Shown: positions 37,727 to 46,658 of the stretch, piece by piece
How positions within the stretch are numbered: the first letter of the stretch is position 1
Layout of the letters: each line of letters starts with the position of its first letter
Source of the DNA: an uncultured Alistipes sp.
Lineage (GTDB): Bacteria; Bacteroidota; Bacteroidia; Bacteroidales; Rikenellaceae
DNA length: 64,000 nt
Direction: 5' to 3'
Assembly: GCA_947623965.1 (NCBI GenBank)
Contig: CANQIF010000001.1
Coordinates: 1 to 64,000, forward strand
Made by a program: the position numbers and the translations under genes
Notes under the pieces: generated by a model
Told to the model about the DNA's origin: nothing
Databases searched by the model: none
The model's input: only the letters and a program-made list of their open reading frames with translations

Positions 37727-37935
37727 AACCCTCGGCATAATCAAGCTTTCGCTTGCTTCTGCCTCGGCTTTTCATACTTTGGCTGCGCCTTAGATACTCC
37801 GCCTCGGCAAAATCTGCAAACTTCGTTTGCATTTTGCGCTCGGCTTTTCGTACTTTGGCTGCGCCTTAGATACTCCGCCTCGGCAAAATCTGCAAACTTC
37901 GTTTGCATTTTGCGCTCGGCTTTTCGTATCTTTGT
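37727..37935 (+). promoter_or_regulatory. Three-unit array of 74-76-bp promoter repeats
   Basis: Plus-strand array before the glucosaminidase gene. The proximal unit has TATCTTTG (37927-37934); the two distal ones have TACTTTG at 37851-37857 and 37775-37781. Stems in successive units are AAGC-ttt-GCTT and TGCAAAC-ttc-GTTTGCA (twice). Confidence 0.82.
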
Positions 37936-37955
37936 CCAAACGTTCAACAAAGATA

Positions 37956-38972
37956 ATGAATATTTCCAAAAAAGCAATCATATCGGGCGGAATCTTGTTC
38001 GCCCTGCTCTTCGCGACCGGCGCCGCGGCGCAGTCCCGCCACAAGGGTTCCGCGCGGCAGAGCCGCGAGGAGTACATCGAGCGCTACAAGCAGATCGCCA
38101 TCGACCAGATGGAGCGTTACGGCATCCCTGCCTCGATCACCATGGCGCAGGGCATCCTCGAATCCGACTGCGGCAACAGCCCCCTCTCCCGCTCGTCGAA
38201 CAACCACTTCGGCATCAAGTGCAAGCGCGACTGGACGGGCCGGAAGGTCTACCACGACGACGACGCCAAGGGCGAATGTTTCCGCGCCTACCCCTCGGTC
38301 GAGGCGTCGTATCACGACCACGCCGAGTTTCTCGACCGCCAGCCGCGCTACGACTCGCTCTTCGCCTACGCCTCGGACGACTACCGCAGCTGGGCGCGCG
38401 GCCTGAAGGCGGCGGGCTACGCCACGGCCCCCGACTATGCGCAGCGGCTCATCCGCATCATCGAGGAGTCGCAGCTCTACCTGCTCGACCGGCCCGACGG
38501 CGGCCGCCTCTACGCCCGCCGCCACCAGAAGCAGCCCGACGAGTGGTTCGCCGACCACAGCTCCGTCGCTCCCGCCCCCGCCGCCGGCATCGATCCCGAC
38601 AACTTCCGCACGGCGATCGCCTCGGTCGGAGGCTACGACATCTACGCTACGAACGGCGTGCGCTACGTACTGGCCCGGGAGGGCGACGACTTCCGGCGGA
38701 TCGGCCGGGCCCTCCATCTCTCGGCACGCAGCCTGCGCAAGTTCAACGACATCACGGACCGCTCGGGCAAGCCCATGACGGGCGAGGTGATCTACATCGA
38801 GCGCAAGAAGAACCGCTGGGAGGGCGAGGAGCAGTTCCACATCTGCCGCGAGGGAGAGACGGCCTATGCCGTGGCGCAGACCTACGGCATCCGGATGAAA
38901 CGGATCGAGCGGATGAACCGGCTCCACAAGCGCGGCGGCCTCGCGGCGGGCGAACGCATCCGCATCCGGTAG
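37956..38972 (+). CDS. Exported N-acetylglucosaminidase with LysM domains
   Basis: A 338-residue peptidoglycan hydrolase. Residues 1-25 are a signal peptide (MNISKKAIISGGILFALLFA). Residues about 45-190 are a GH73 glucosaminidase domain with the catalytic Glu in MAQGILESDCGNS and NNHFGIKC. Two LysM-like repeats follow (about 235-280 and 290-338, the latter HICREGETAYAVAQTYGI...AAGERIRIR). It acts on the cell wall in the periplasm. ATG 37956 is 21 bases after the array promoter. Confidence 0.93.
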   Translation: MNISKKAIISGGILFALLFATGAAAQSRHKGSARQSREEYIERYKQIAIDQMERYGIPASITMAQGILESDCGNSPLSRSSNNHFGIKCKRDWTGRKVYHDDDAKGECFRAYPSVEASYHDHAEFLDRQPRYDSLFAYASDDYRSWARGLKAAGYATAPDYAQRLIRIIEESQLYLLDRPDGGRLYARRHQKQPDEWFADHSSVAPAPAAGIDPDNFRTAIASVGGYDIYATNGVRYVLAREGDDFRRIGRALHLSARSLRKFNDITDRSGKPMTGEVIYIERKKNRWEGEEQFHICREGETAYAVAQTYGIRMKRIERMNRLHKRGGLAAGERIRIR

Positions 38973-39050
38973 CGGCGGCAAAAGCGGGAGCGGGGAGCGG
39001 AGGCGGCGAAAGCGTCCCGGCACCCGCGAAAAGAGCACGCGATAAACGAC

Positions 39051-39088
39051 GAATGGCGGCTGCGCATCGGGCAGCCGCCATTCCTTTA
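39051..39088. terminator. Convergent terminator hairpin
   Basis: Perfect 13-bp stem GAATGGCGGCTGC / GCAGCCGCCATTC followed by CTTTATT, between glucosaminidase and GNAT genes. Confidence 0.85.
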
Positions 39089-39658
39089 TTCCATACACTC
39101 GGACGATCGCGCCTGCAGGTGCCACATCCGATGGCCGAAGAAGCGTTTCGTCCCGACCCGGGCGAATCCGAGCGCGACATACAGCCGCTCCGCATCGGGA
39201 TTCGCCTCATCCACCAGGAGCCCGACGCAGGCATGCCCCGCGGCGAACGCCCGCTCTTTCATCGCGAGCAGGAGGCGGCGCCCGATGCCGCAGCCCCGGA
39301 ATTCGGGCAGCACCCCGACGGAGTCCAGATAGAACTCGCCCGCCCCGGTCTCCTCCTCCAGGACGGAGAGCCGGGGATTGAAGCGGCGGATCACGGCGAG
39401 CGTCCGGTCGCGGAGCCGGTGCAGGGAGCCCCCGTCGTAGCCGACGATCGCTCCGGCCGGCCGGTCGTCCGCCAGCGCCACGAGCGCATTCCGATAGCTG
39501 TACTGCGAATCCTCCATCCGTGCGATCTCCGTCAGCACCTCCAGGAAGTTCTCAACTCCGCAATACGCCTTTGCGATCTCTTCGCCCATCGCCATCGCCA
39601 CGGCCTGCGCGATGAGCCGGGCATCGGCGGCGGCCGCCTCTCTTACTGTGATCTTCAT
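39086..39658 (-). CDS. GNAT-family N-acetyltransferase
   Basis: A 190-residue GCN5-related acetyltransferase. The acetyl-CoA pyrophosphate loop is in LPEFRGCGIGRRLLLAM (R/QxxGxG/A), and LLVDEANPDAERLYVALGFARVG is the C-terminal motif B. Substrate unknown. The ATG at 39658 begins MKITVREAAAADARLIAQ, a typical GNAT start. Confidence 0.9.
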   Translation of the reverse strand: MKITVREAAAADARLIAQAVAMAMGEEIAKAYCGVENFLEVLTEIARMEDSQYSYRNALVALADDRPAGAIVGYDGGSLHRLRDRTLAVIRRFNPRLSVLEEETGAGEFYLDSVGVLPEFRGCGIGRRLLLAMKERAFAAGHACVGLLVDEANPDAERLYVALGFARVGTKRFFGHRMWHLQARSSECME

Positions 39659-39907
39659 AACCGGTTCGCTCCTTTACAAGGACAAAGATACGAAATTTTC
39701 CGGGAATGCCGCCACTGTCGAGCGCGGCCGGAGCCTCGGCTTCGCAGCCCCGCTTCATCCGAAAGGGCCCCGTTTGATGGCCAGAAAAACCCGCTGTTTG
39801 CGTTCGTGCGGTCCGGTTTTCAGTCGGGATTGATAAGAAAATTCCACCGCAACGCGTTTCTTTCTGAAATAAGTTGTAATTTTGCTTCAAAAGCACCTTA
39901 CGATACG
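39659..39907. other. Intergenic region, nothing specific seen
   Basis: A CAAAGATA on the plus strand (about 39684-39691) is a likely TATCTTTG promoter for the GNAT gene. The remainder shows no repeat block or ORF I trust. Confidence 0.5.
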
Positions 39908-40585
39908 ATGGATACACTACCGCTGCGGGAGCAGATCCTGCAAACGATCATTCGCAAAACGACCCTCAAACAACGGGTTTTCGACAACACCTTCGCCGCC
40001 TTCAACCTGCTGAAGGAGACGCTGCTCGAGTTCACCTCCGAACTCGACGACGCCCTCGACGGCAAACTCGACCGCCGCGTGCGGCTCGAATACCGCGACC
40101 GCGGCAAGTTCGAGGCGCAGTTGCAGGTGGGCAGCGAGATGCTCATCTTCCAGATGCAGACCGACGTCTTCGCCTTCGATCCCGCCCACCCCGTCCGGCA
40201 GAACGGCTACGCCGCCGCCGACCCGACCCGCGGCTACTGCGGCGCGGTGCGGATCTACAACTTTCTCTCCGACTCGTTCAAGTTCAACCGCAACGCCGAC
40301 GAAGGCTACCTCATCGGGCGCCTCTTCATCAACGGCGAGGGACGCTACTTCGTCGAGGGGCGCGGCTTCCGCGCCGTGCCGGTCGAACGCTTCGGCGAAC
40401 GGAGCATCGACCGCGCGGCGCTCGTCGAGCTGCTCGAGGAGGCGATCGCCTTCGCCCTCGACTTCGACCCCTACGTTCCTCCCTACGCCGAGCACCTGCG
40501 CGTCACGGTCGACCAGTTCAACACGAAGATGGACAACTCGAAATTCGTGACGGGAAAGCGCATCGGCTACCCGTACGAAGTATAG
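39908..40585 (+). CDS. Conserved Bacteroidetes protein of unknown function
   Basis: A 225-residue soluble protein without signal peptide or membrane segment. The middle is rich in aromatic strands (FEAQLQVGSEMLIFQMQTDV, GYCGAVRIYNFLSD, EGYLIGRLFINGEGRYFVEG), suggesting a beta-rich sandwich. I do not recognise a named domain; similar proteins are, from memory, common in Bacteroidales. The start at 39908 lies well downstream of an open frame that merely shadows the preceding genes. Confidence 0.75.
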   Translation: MDTLPLREQILQTIIRKTTLKQRVFDNTFAAFNLLKETLLEFTSELDDALDGKLDRRVRLEYRDRGKFEAQLQVGSEMLIFQMQTDVFAFDPAHPVRQNGYAAADPTRGYCGAVRIYNFLSDSFKFNRNADEGYLIGRLFINGEGRYFVEGRGFRAVPVERFGERSIDRAALVELLEEAIAFALDFDPYVPPYAEHLRVTVDQFNTKMDNSKFVTGKRIGYPYEV

Positions 40586-40695
40586 TCTTCCGGCCGGCCG
40601 GCAAAAATCGGCGCCCCCCGGAGGCTCGGCGCCCGCGAAGAACGAAGAACGCGCCACACCTGCCGCTGCGTTCTTCCTACACCGATCGAAATACC

Positions 40696-42834
40696 ATGAA
40701 GAAAACGACTCTTATCCTGCTGGCCCTTGCGGGCCTGTTTTCCCTTTCGGCCCGCGCGGCCGGGGAGGCCTACGACGAGATCGTCCGGCTCAGCCGGATG
40801 AACGAGACGGTGCGCGGCGTCCGCTCGATGGCCGACGGCGAGCATTACACCCTGCTCGAGCAGGGCGACATCCGCCGCTACCGCTATGCGGCAGCCGGTG
40901 CGGGTGAGAGCCTGCTGCCGGCGGAGGCCCGCGACCTGCCAATCGCCGACTACGCCTTCTCGCCCGACGAGCGGCAGATCCTCATCGCCTCGGGCCGCAC
41001 ACCCATCTACCGCCACTCCTACACGACCTCCTACTATCTGGTCTCCGGCGGTGAGCTGCGGGCGGTTCTCGACGAAGCGGAGGCGCCGCGCGACGCCCGC
41101 TTCACGCCCGACGGCCGCGGCATCGTCTACTCGGACCGCAACGACCTCTACCTGTATGAGATCGAGAGCGGAAAGACCCGCCGGCTGACCGGCGACGGGG
41201 CCTGGAACCGCATCATCAACGGCACGACCGACTGGGTCTACGAGGAGGAGTTCGGCAACACCTGCGCCTACGCGCTCTCGCCCGACAGCCGCACGCTGGC
41301 CTACCTGCGCTTCGACGAGAGCGAGGTGCCCGAGTTCGCGATGATGCGCTTCGACGGCTCGCTCTACAACACCCCCTACACCTTCAAATACCCCAAGGCG
41401 GGCGAGCGCAACTCGACGGTCGAGCTGTGGACGATCGACCTCGCGACGGGGCGCCGCACGCAGATCGACACGGGGGTCGAGAGCGACCAGTACCTCCCCC
41501 GCATCGGCTACACGCCCGACGGCCGGCTGTGGTTCTACCGTCTCAACCGGAGGCAGAACCACTTCGAACTGGTCGTCTGCGAAGCCTCGGGGGCGCAGCA
41601 CGTCGCCTACGAGGAGCGTTCGCAGAGCTACGTCGAACGCATGGACGACCGGACGATCACCTTCCTCGACAAGAACCGCTTCATCGTCAAGCAGGAGAGC
41701 CTCGCAGGACGCATGCACCTCTACCTGCACTCGATGCGGGGCGGGCTGCAGAACGTCATCACGCAGGGCGACTGGGAGGTCACCGACCTCGTCGGCACGG
41801 ACGGCAAACGGGTCTGGTACCTCTCGACCGAGGGGTCTCCGCTGCGCCGCGCCCTCTACAGCATCCGCCTCGACGGGCGCGACAAGCGGCGGCTGATCGC
41901 CGGCGAGGGCTACTGCACGGTCGTCCCGAGCCGCGGCATGAAATACTACATCGCCACCTGCTCCTCGGCTGCGTCGCCCAACCGCGTCGAAATCGCCGCG
42001 GGCGACGGCCGGCGGGTCCGCATCCTGAAGGAGAGCGCCGAGCTGCGCGCCGAACTGGCGGCGTCGCCGCGCCCGCAGAAGGAGTTTTTCACCTTCCGCA
42101 CCGAGCGGGGCGACACGCTGAACGCCTACCTCATCAAGCCGCTCGGCTTCGACCCCTCGAAGCGCTACCCCGTGCTGCTGACGCAGTATTCGGGGCCCGG
42201 TTCGCAGAGCGTCCGCGACCGCTGGGAGATGGACTGGGAGGATGCGTTGGCCGCCGAGGGGTATATCGTCGCCTGCGCGGACGGCCGCGGCACAGGCTTC
42301 CGCGGCGAGGCCTTCAAGAAGGCGACCTACGGACGGCTCGGCGCCCTCGAAGTCGAGGACCAGCTCTCGTTCGCCCGTCATCTGGCCGCGCAGCCCTACG
42401 TGGACGCCGCGCGCATCGGCATCTACGGCTGGTCCTACGGCGGCTTCATGGCCGTGAGCTGCGCGCTGAAGGGGCTCGGGCTCTTCAAGATGGCGATCGC
42501 CGTGGCCCCCGTCACCTCGTGGCGCTACTACGATACGATCTACACGGAGATCTACAACAACCTGCCGCAGTACAACGCGGCCGGCTACGACGACAACTCG
42601 CCGATCCGCTTCGCCCGCATGCTCGACGACCGCCGGACACGCCTGCTGCTCATTCACGGCACGGCCGACGACAACGTCCACTTCCAGAATACGGTCGAGC
42701 TGGCGCGGGCGCTGAACCGGGCCGGCAAGCAGTACGATATGATGATCTACCCCGACCAGAACCACTCGATGCTGCCCGACGACACGGCCAACATCCGCCG
42801 GAAGATGCTCGCCTATACGCTCGAACACCTATGA
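40696..42834 (+). CDS. Exported S9 dipeptidyl-peptidase IV-like serine peptidase
   Basis: A 712-residue periplasmic peptidase. Signal peptide residues 1-21 ([21 protein letters not shown]); residues about 25-450 form the eight-bladed DPP IV propeller; residues about 470-712 the alpha/beta hydrolase. The catalytic Ser is in GWSYGGFM, Asp in [10 protein letters not shown] and His in YPDQNHSM. Removes N-terminal Xaa-Pro dipeptides, useful for peptide feeding in the gut. Its stop overlaps the ogt start (ATGA). Confidence 0.94.
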   Translation: MKKTTLILLALAGLFSLSARAAGEAYDEIVRLSRMNETVRGVRSMADGEHYTLLEQGDIRRYRYAAAGAGESLLPAEARDLPIADYAFSPDERQILIASGRTPIYRHSYTTSYYLVSGGELRAVLDEAEAPRDARFTPDGRGIVYSDRNDLYLYEIESGKTRRLTGDGAWNRIINGTTDWVYEEEFGNTCAYALSPDSRTLAYLRFDESEVPEFAMMRFDGSLYNTPYTFKYPKAGERNSTVELWTIDLATGRRTQIDTGVESDQYLPRIGYTPDGRLWFYRLNRRQNHFELVVCEASGAQHVAYEERSQSYVERMDDRTITFLDKNRFIVKQESLAGRMHLYLHSMRGGLQNVITQGDWEVTDLVGTDGKRVWYLSTEGSPLRRALYSIRLDGRDKRRLIAGEGYCTVVPSRGMKYYIATCSSAASPNRVEIAAGDGRRVRILKESAELRAELAASPRPQKEFFTFRTERGDTLNAYLIKPLGFDPSKRYPVLLTQYSGPGSQSVRDRWEMDWEDALAAEGYIVACADGRGTGFRGEAFKKATYGRLGALEVEDQLSFARHLAAQPYVDAARIGIYGWSYGGFMAVSCALKGLGLFKMAIAVAPVTSWRYYDTIYTEIYNNLPQYNAAGYDDNSPIRFARMLDDRRTRLLLIHGTADDNVHFQNTVELARALNRAGKQYDMMIYPDQNHSMLPDDTANIRRKMLAYTLEHL

Positions 42835-43523
42835 CGCAACAGCTTGCGATCGCCTCGCCCGTCGGGCCGCTGACGCTCGAGGCCGCCGACGGCTTTCTGA
42901 CGGCGATCCGCTTCGGCGGGACGACCGGGACGACCGGGATAGCTGGGACAACTGGGGCGCCGGGGATGGCTGGAATGTCCAGGGCTGGGATATTTGGGAT
43001 GTCCGAGATGCCCGGGATGCCCGGAACGCTCGGAACGCTCGGAACGCTCGGAATGTCCGGAATACTCGAAACGCTCGGGATGCCCGGAATACTCGAAACG
43101 CCCGGGGTGCCCGGGTTGCTTGATCCGGCCGGGCCCGCCGCGGCTCCGGCCGAGGCCGCCCGAAACGACGACACGCCGCCCCTTTTGCAAGAGGCGGCGT
43201 GTCAGCTTGCGGCCTATTTTGCGGGAAAGCTGCGCCGGTTCGAGCTGCCGCTCCGACCGGCCGGCACCCCCTTTCAACAGCGTGTCTGGGCGGCGCTGTG
43301 CGAGATTCCCTACGGCGAAGTCCGCTCCTACGGAGCGATCGCGGCCCGCATCGGCTCTCCGAAGGCGGCCCGGGCCGTCGGGCGGGCCAACCACGGCAAT
43401 CCCCTCCCGATCGTCATTCCCTGCCACCGCGTCATCGGCGCCTCGGGGGCGCTGACGGGGTACGGCGGAGGACTGCCGATCAAGGAGTATCTGCTGCGGA
43501 TCGAGGGTTACCGGCTCCGGTAA
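42831..43523 (+). CDS. ogt: Methylated-DNA-protein cysteine methyltransferase with repeat insertion
   Basis: A 230-residue O6-alkylguanine repair protein. The acceptor Cys is in [10 protein letters not shown], with the helix-turn-helix [26 protein letters not shown]. Family members are about 155-175 residues; here residues about 29-105 (42915-43150) are an inserted low-complexity tract of Gly, Met, Thr, Leu and Pro, written as 9-bp units such as GGAACGCTC repeated in tandem. The insert lies in the N-terminal domain, away from the active site, so function may survive. It overlaps the S9 stop by four bases and converges with sod, overlapping by 16. Confidence 0.92.
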   Translation: MTQQLAIASPVGPLTLEAADGFLTAIRFGGTTGTTGIAGTTGAPGMAGMSRAGIFGMSEMPGMPGTLGTLGTLGMSGILETLGMPGILETPGVPGLLDPAGPAAAPAEAARNDDTPPLLQEAACQLAAYFAGKLRRFELPLRPAGTPFQQRVWAALCEIPYGEVRSYGAIAARIGSPKAARAVGRANHGNPLPIVIPCHRVIGASGALTGYGGGLPIKEYLLRIEGYRLR

Positions 43524-44149
43524 CGCCGTTCGACCGCCTTCCAGTCCACCAGATCCCACGTCGCGGCGACGGCATCGGCCCGGCGGTTGCGGTAGTCGAT
43601 GTAGTAGGCGTGCTCCCAGACGTCGAGACAGAGCAGCGGCTTCAAGCCGTGGCGCAGCGGCGTGTCGGCATTGTGCGTCGGAAGAATCGAGAGCTTGCCC
43701 GACGCCTCCTCGACGAGCCAGACCCATCCCGAGCCGAAGAGCGCGGCGGCGGCCTTCGCCATCTCGGACTTCATCGCATCGAACGAACCGAAGCTCGCAT
43801 CGATCGCCTCGGCCAGCGCCCCTGTGGGTTCGTGCTGCGCCGAAGGGCTCAACTCCTCGAAATAAAACTCATGGTTCCAGACCTGCGCGGCGTTGTTGAA
43901 GATCGGCCCGTCGGCCGTGCGCACGATCTCCTCGAGCGCCTGACCGGCATAGGGCGTTTCGACGATCAGCTCGTTGAGCTTGGCTACATAGCCGGCATAG
44001 TGCTTGTCGTGGTGGTAGCGCAGCGTCTCCTCGGAGATCGCGGGCGCCAAGGCATCGTAGGCATAGGGCAGCGCCTTCGCCTCGATGCGGGTTTCGGTGG
44101 TTGCATCGGTTGTCATAAGCATGGCGGAAATAAGGGTAAAAAGAAACAT
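43508..44149 (-). CDS. Iron/manganese superoxide dismutase with N-terminal extension
   Basis: A superoxide dismutase of the Fe/Mn family. Metal ligands: His in [10 protein letters not shown], His in VWNHEFYF, and Asp/His in [13 protein letters not shown]. The canonical core begins near [12 protein letters not shown]. From ATG 44149 there are about 24 extra residues starting [12 protein letters not shown], hydrophobic and possibly a weak signal or anchor; ATG 44122 or 44116 would give a cytosolic enzyme of about 200 residues. Start choice is uncertain. It detoxifies superoxide during oxygen exposure. Confidence 0.88.
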   Translation of the reverse strand: MFLFTLISAMLMTTDATTETRIEAKALPYAYDALAPAISEETLRYHHDKHYAGYVAKLNELIVETPYAGQALEEIVRTADGPIFNNAAQVWNHEFYFEELSPSAQHEPTGALAEAIDASFGSFDAMKSEMAKAAAALFGSGWVWLVEEASGKLSILPTHNADTPLRHGLKPLLCLDVWEHAYYIDYRNRRADAVAATWDLVDWKAVERRYRSR

Positions 44150-44189
44150 AGGAAAACGTTTTTCCGCTCCGGAAATGCAAAGCCGATGC

Positions 44190-44450
44190 CAGCGGCGCTC
44201 CCGAGACGGGAGAAAATGGCTGCCGCTGCTCGGGTCCGTCAGAACCGTGCGGGCCGCAGCTCCTTTCAGTTGATGCCGAGCGGCCAATCGGCTGCTCAAC
44301 TGCTCGGCCGTGGGCTGATACTCGGCAGGCAGCAGCTAATTTTGAATCATGAATTTTGAATGCTGAATTTGCGCCCGAATGGGCGCAGCGGGCCGCAGCC
44401 TGGGGGGGGGCGGCGAAGGCCCGCAACTCCTTATATAATCGGCAAAACCA
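44190..44450. repeat. GC-rich composite repeat block at the left edge of the phage-like island
   Basis: Contains GGGTCC...CGGGCC-type arms, AT-rich AATTTTGAATC strings and the hairpin GCGCCC-gaat-GGGCGC (44371-44386). Its right end marks the drop in GC content into the island. Confidence 0.8.
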
Positions 44451-44524
44451 GATGCGACGGAATTCAGAACCAGATGCGAATTTTTGAGGGCTGAAGCCAT
44501 CTAAAACCAAATGCGACAAAAGTT

Positions 44525-44645
44525 TCGCACACGCATCGATATGTAAAGCGAATGCGGCTTTCGTTTGCAAACGGCGGAAGATATGTAAAGCAAATGCGAC
44601 TTCCGTTTACATATTGTGCAAGACGTGCAAAGCAAAGCGAGAAAA
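44525..44645. repeat. 42-bp degenerate tandem repeat
   Basis: Units starting ATGTAAAGCGAATGCG at 44541, ATGTAAAGCAAATGCG at 44583 and GTGCAAAGCAAAGCG at 44625: an exact 42-base period over about 2.5 copies. On the minus strand the period is 14 codons, but I do not support a protein. It lies between the composite repeat and the dam terminator. Confidence 0.8.
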
Positions 44646-44692
44646 AAGCACCGTTCGAGTGGCGTTCCATTGCCATTTGAACGGTGCTTTCG
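44642..44692 (-). terminator. Terminator of the dam gene
   Basis: Stem AAAGCACCGTTC / GAACGGTGCTTT, followed on the minus strand by TTTTTT, 38 bases after the dam stop. Confidence 0.88.
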
Positions 44693-44729
44693 CATTGAAT
44701 CGAATCTTCGTCGAACCCGCCTCGAACGC

Positions 44730-45542
44730 CTACATACCGCCCCCGAATAGTGACGCCTGCGTCCGTTCCTCATAGTTGCAGACCATCCACTCCTCCTGTT
44801 TGCGTCGGCCGGTTTTGGAGGCGCTAATCGTGCGTTCGACCCGATGGATAATCCACCCGTTCTTTTGAGCGTAGCGGTCGATCATCTCGAACGGAAACAT
44901 CGTAAGCATGAACTTTCCCTTGACGGTTTCGAGCAGTTGCAGGAGCTGCTCCATGTTCAGCTCGGAGAATACGCCTTCGTAGTGTCCGCAGTCGGAATTC
45001 ACATACGGAGGATCGACGAAATGAAACGCTTCGGGCGCATCGTAGCAGGCAATCACGTCGAGCGCGTTCCGGTTCTCGATGGTAACACGTTCGAGCCGTG
45101 CGCACAGCTGTTCGGTAAATTCATCTTTGGCATTGCGCAGTTTTTTGGGCATCATTCCGCCGAAGTCGTATCCGAACGTTCCGTCCATCATCGACGCGAA
45201 CGACATCTTACAAAGAGCCCAGACAGCCCACGCCCGCTGCGGCGGGGTGAAGAACTGCGGATAGGCATTGACGTGCGCCGCATGGGCATGAAGGTCGCGG
45301 CTGTGCAGCGTCTTGTCGATCTCGCATTTGAGGTCTGAATAGTAGACCTGTGCGCACCAATAAAAATTGGTCAGCTCCATATTGATGTCGTTGATGATTT
45401 CGGCCTCGGCCGGACGTTTGGCGAACAAGACTGCGGCCCCTCCGCAGAATGCCTCGGTGTAAATCTTGTGTGGTGGAATCAACGGCAGGATGTGTTTTAA
45501 CATCGTCTGCTTGCCGCCATAATAAGAAATCGGTGTTCTCAT
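44730..45542 (-). CDS. DNA adenine methyltransferase (D12 class, phage-type Dam)
   Basis: A 270-residue N6-adenine methyltransferase. The SAM-binding motif is in YTEAFCGGAAVLFAKRP, the catalytic DPPY in FHFVDPPYVNSD, and the N-terminus MRTPISYYGGK is typical of D12 enzymes. Likely function: phage DNA modification. Last gene of a minus-strand set; a terminator-like structure separates it from the preceding gene. Confidence 0.93.
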   Translation of the reverse strand: MRTPISYYGGKQTMLKHILPLIPPHKIYTEAFCGGAAVLFAKRPAEAEIINDINMELTNFYWCAQVYYSDLKCEIDKTLHSRDLHAHAAHVNAYPQFFTPPQRAWAVWALCKMSFASMMDGTFGYDFGGMMPKKLRNAKDEFTEQLCARLERVTIENRNALDVIACYDAPEAFHFVDPPYVNSDCGHYEGVFSELNMEQLLQLLETVKGKFMLTMFPFEMIDRYAQKNGWIIHRVERTISASKTGRRKQEEWMVCNYEERTQASLFGGGM

Positions 45543-45574
45543 TGTGTTTATTTCAGTTTTAATGGTTATCTTTG
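45542..45574 (+). promoter_or_regulatory. Promoter for the structured RNA in the island
   Basis: TTGTGTTTA (45542-45550) resembles the Bacteroidetes -33 element and TATCTTTG (45567-45574) is an exact -7 element, with suitable spacing. The predicted transcript start falls at the first base of the 15-bp stem (45579). Confidence 0.65.
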
Positions 45575-45578
45575 CGGT

Positions 45579-45719
45579 ATCTCACCTACATACCGTGCAA
45601 GTACTCTCGCACGAAAAAAGCGACAGCTCCGCAGACGAGGATACCCCCGGCTGTGCGGTGCTGTCGCATTGTTGTTAGTATGTAGGTGAGATGACTACTA
45701 ACAGGCCGGGGGCTTTTTT
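45579..45719 (+). ncRNA. Putative structured small RNA (three-way junction) in phage-like island
   Basis: A perfect 15-bp helix, ATCTCACCTACATAC (45579-45593) with GTATGTAGGTGAGAT (45678-45692), encloses two hairpins: CGTGC/GCACG (45594-45598/45609-45613) and a 13-bp stem with one T-T mismatch, GCGACAGC-t-CCGCA (45620-45633) with TGCGG-t-GCTGTCGC (45654-45667). The apical loop CCCCCGGC (45644-45651) is perfectly complementary to GCCGGGGG (45705-45712) just before six T. A rival hairpin GTTAGTA/TACTAAC (45674-45680/45696-45702) overlaps the closing helix. A promoter fits the 5' end. No gene follows on this strand. On the minus strand the inner stem plus T6 reads as a terminator before dam. Identity unknown. 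Confidence 0.6.
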
Positions 45720-45745
45720 ATGCCCGCCCCCGAAAGGCTATCGGG

Positions 45746-46153
45746 TTACAATCCCCACGAATCGACGAGGTGAATCGTTTCCATGCGGAATGCCTCGAAC
45801 TCCTCCCATTCGGCCGCATACTCGGCGGCCTTTTCGTCGGAAAGTTCTGCCATGCCGACCTTCGTTGCCAGCAGCTGCAGGCGGTGGGTCTTGACGGCAT
45901 CCTCCTCGGTCTGCAGGTAGCGTGTACGCAGGATTGCGTTGATGAGTTTGCTGCGCTCCCTTTCGTCGCACTCCACCAGCGTGCCGCCGTCGGTCATCGG
46001 ACCGGTGTAGGCAAAACCGGCTGCCGGTTCGGCATCCTCGTCGGCCTTGTATTCGGCCGGCGACTCATTCAAATAACATAAAAAATGCGCCCCGTCGTAT
46101 CGACTGGGGCGCATCTGCTGCGGGTATACCGCCGTGAAAGTTTGTTTTTCCAT
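45746..46153 (-). CDS. Small phage-island protein, unknown
   Basis: A 135-residue acidic soluble protein starting MEKQTFTAVYPQQMRPSRYD. It has no signal peptide or recognised domain; two thirds is predicted helical (DERERSKLINAILRTRYLQTEED). It starts one base after the stop of the upstream 129-residue gene, so the two are cotranscribed. Confidence 0.7.
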   Translation of the reverse strand: MEKQTFTAVYPQQMRPSRYDGAHFLCYLNESPAEYKADEDAEPAAGFAYTGPMTDGGTLVECDERERSKLINAILRTRYLQTEEDAVKTHRLQLLATKVGMAELSDEKAAEYAAEWEEFEAFRMETIHLVDSWGL

Positions 46154-46154
46154 A

Positions 46155-46544
46155 TCAAGTGAATTTGTAAAACTTTTTGTTTCGCTTATTGACGGCAATC
46201 TGTATTACCGTCGGCGCGGGCAAGTCCTCCTTGCTGAACTCCGTTTGTGCCTGTTCGATAAGCACGCGCGAACCCGTGTAGGAGTAATACTCCTTGTCCC
46301 TCTCGATAAGCACCGTTTTGCCTTTGTCGTCGGTGTACTCGACCGTCTCTCCCTGCCATACATAGCGGATGGCGAGGCAGGGCTTCGGTTTGCCGTCGTC
46401 GTAGAACTCTTTGGTGGAATCGATGACCGCAAAGTCGGTCAGCTCCATCATGCGGTTGTTCTCGTCGCCGCCCGTTTCGGGGTCGAACAGCAAGTGTTCG
46501 AACCGACGCTGCTGCGCGTGGGTAACTCCGTCGAACACGGGCAT
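46155..46544 (-). CDS. Small phage-island protein, unknown
   Basis: A 129-residue protein (MPVFDGVTHAQQRRFEHL...). Strands and charged loops such as GETVEYTDDKGKTVLIERDK suggest a compact alpha/beta fold; no domain recognised. An in-frame stop lies directly upstream of the ATG, fixing the start. Part of the minus-strand early-type gene set controlled from the region next to the S24 repressor. Confidence 0.7.
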   Translation of the reverse strand: MPVFDGVTHAQQRRFEHLLFDPETGGDENNRMMELTDFAVIDSTKEFYDDGKPKPCLAIRYVWQGETVEYTDDKGKTVLIERDKEYYSYTGSRVLIEQAQTEFSKEDLPAPTVIQIAVNKRNKKFYKFT

Positions 46545-46658
46545 TGGCTCTTGCGCTTATTGTTGTTGTGAGCCCGCCACACCGTCTTCTATGTGTTGAG
46601 CATATCCAACAGAGCGTGTAGCACCCGGCATTGACTGTGTATTCTTCATGCTTATCGA

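Noticed and set aside
44464..44676. 70-codon minus-strand gene across the 42-bp repeat
   Set aside because: It is the translation of the tandem repeat and the dam terminator, with no domain or ribosome site.
45579..45692. Retron msr-msd non-coding RNA
   Set aside because: The inverted-repeat-plus-hairpins layout is similar, but no reverse transcriptase is encoded anywhere in the window and the conserved branching-G context is not seen.
45579..45692. Invertible DNA segment flanked by 15-bp inverted repeats
   Set aside because: The promoter lies outside the repeats and nothing inside would change expression on inversion; no invertase is nearby.
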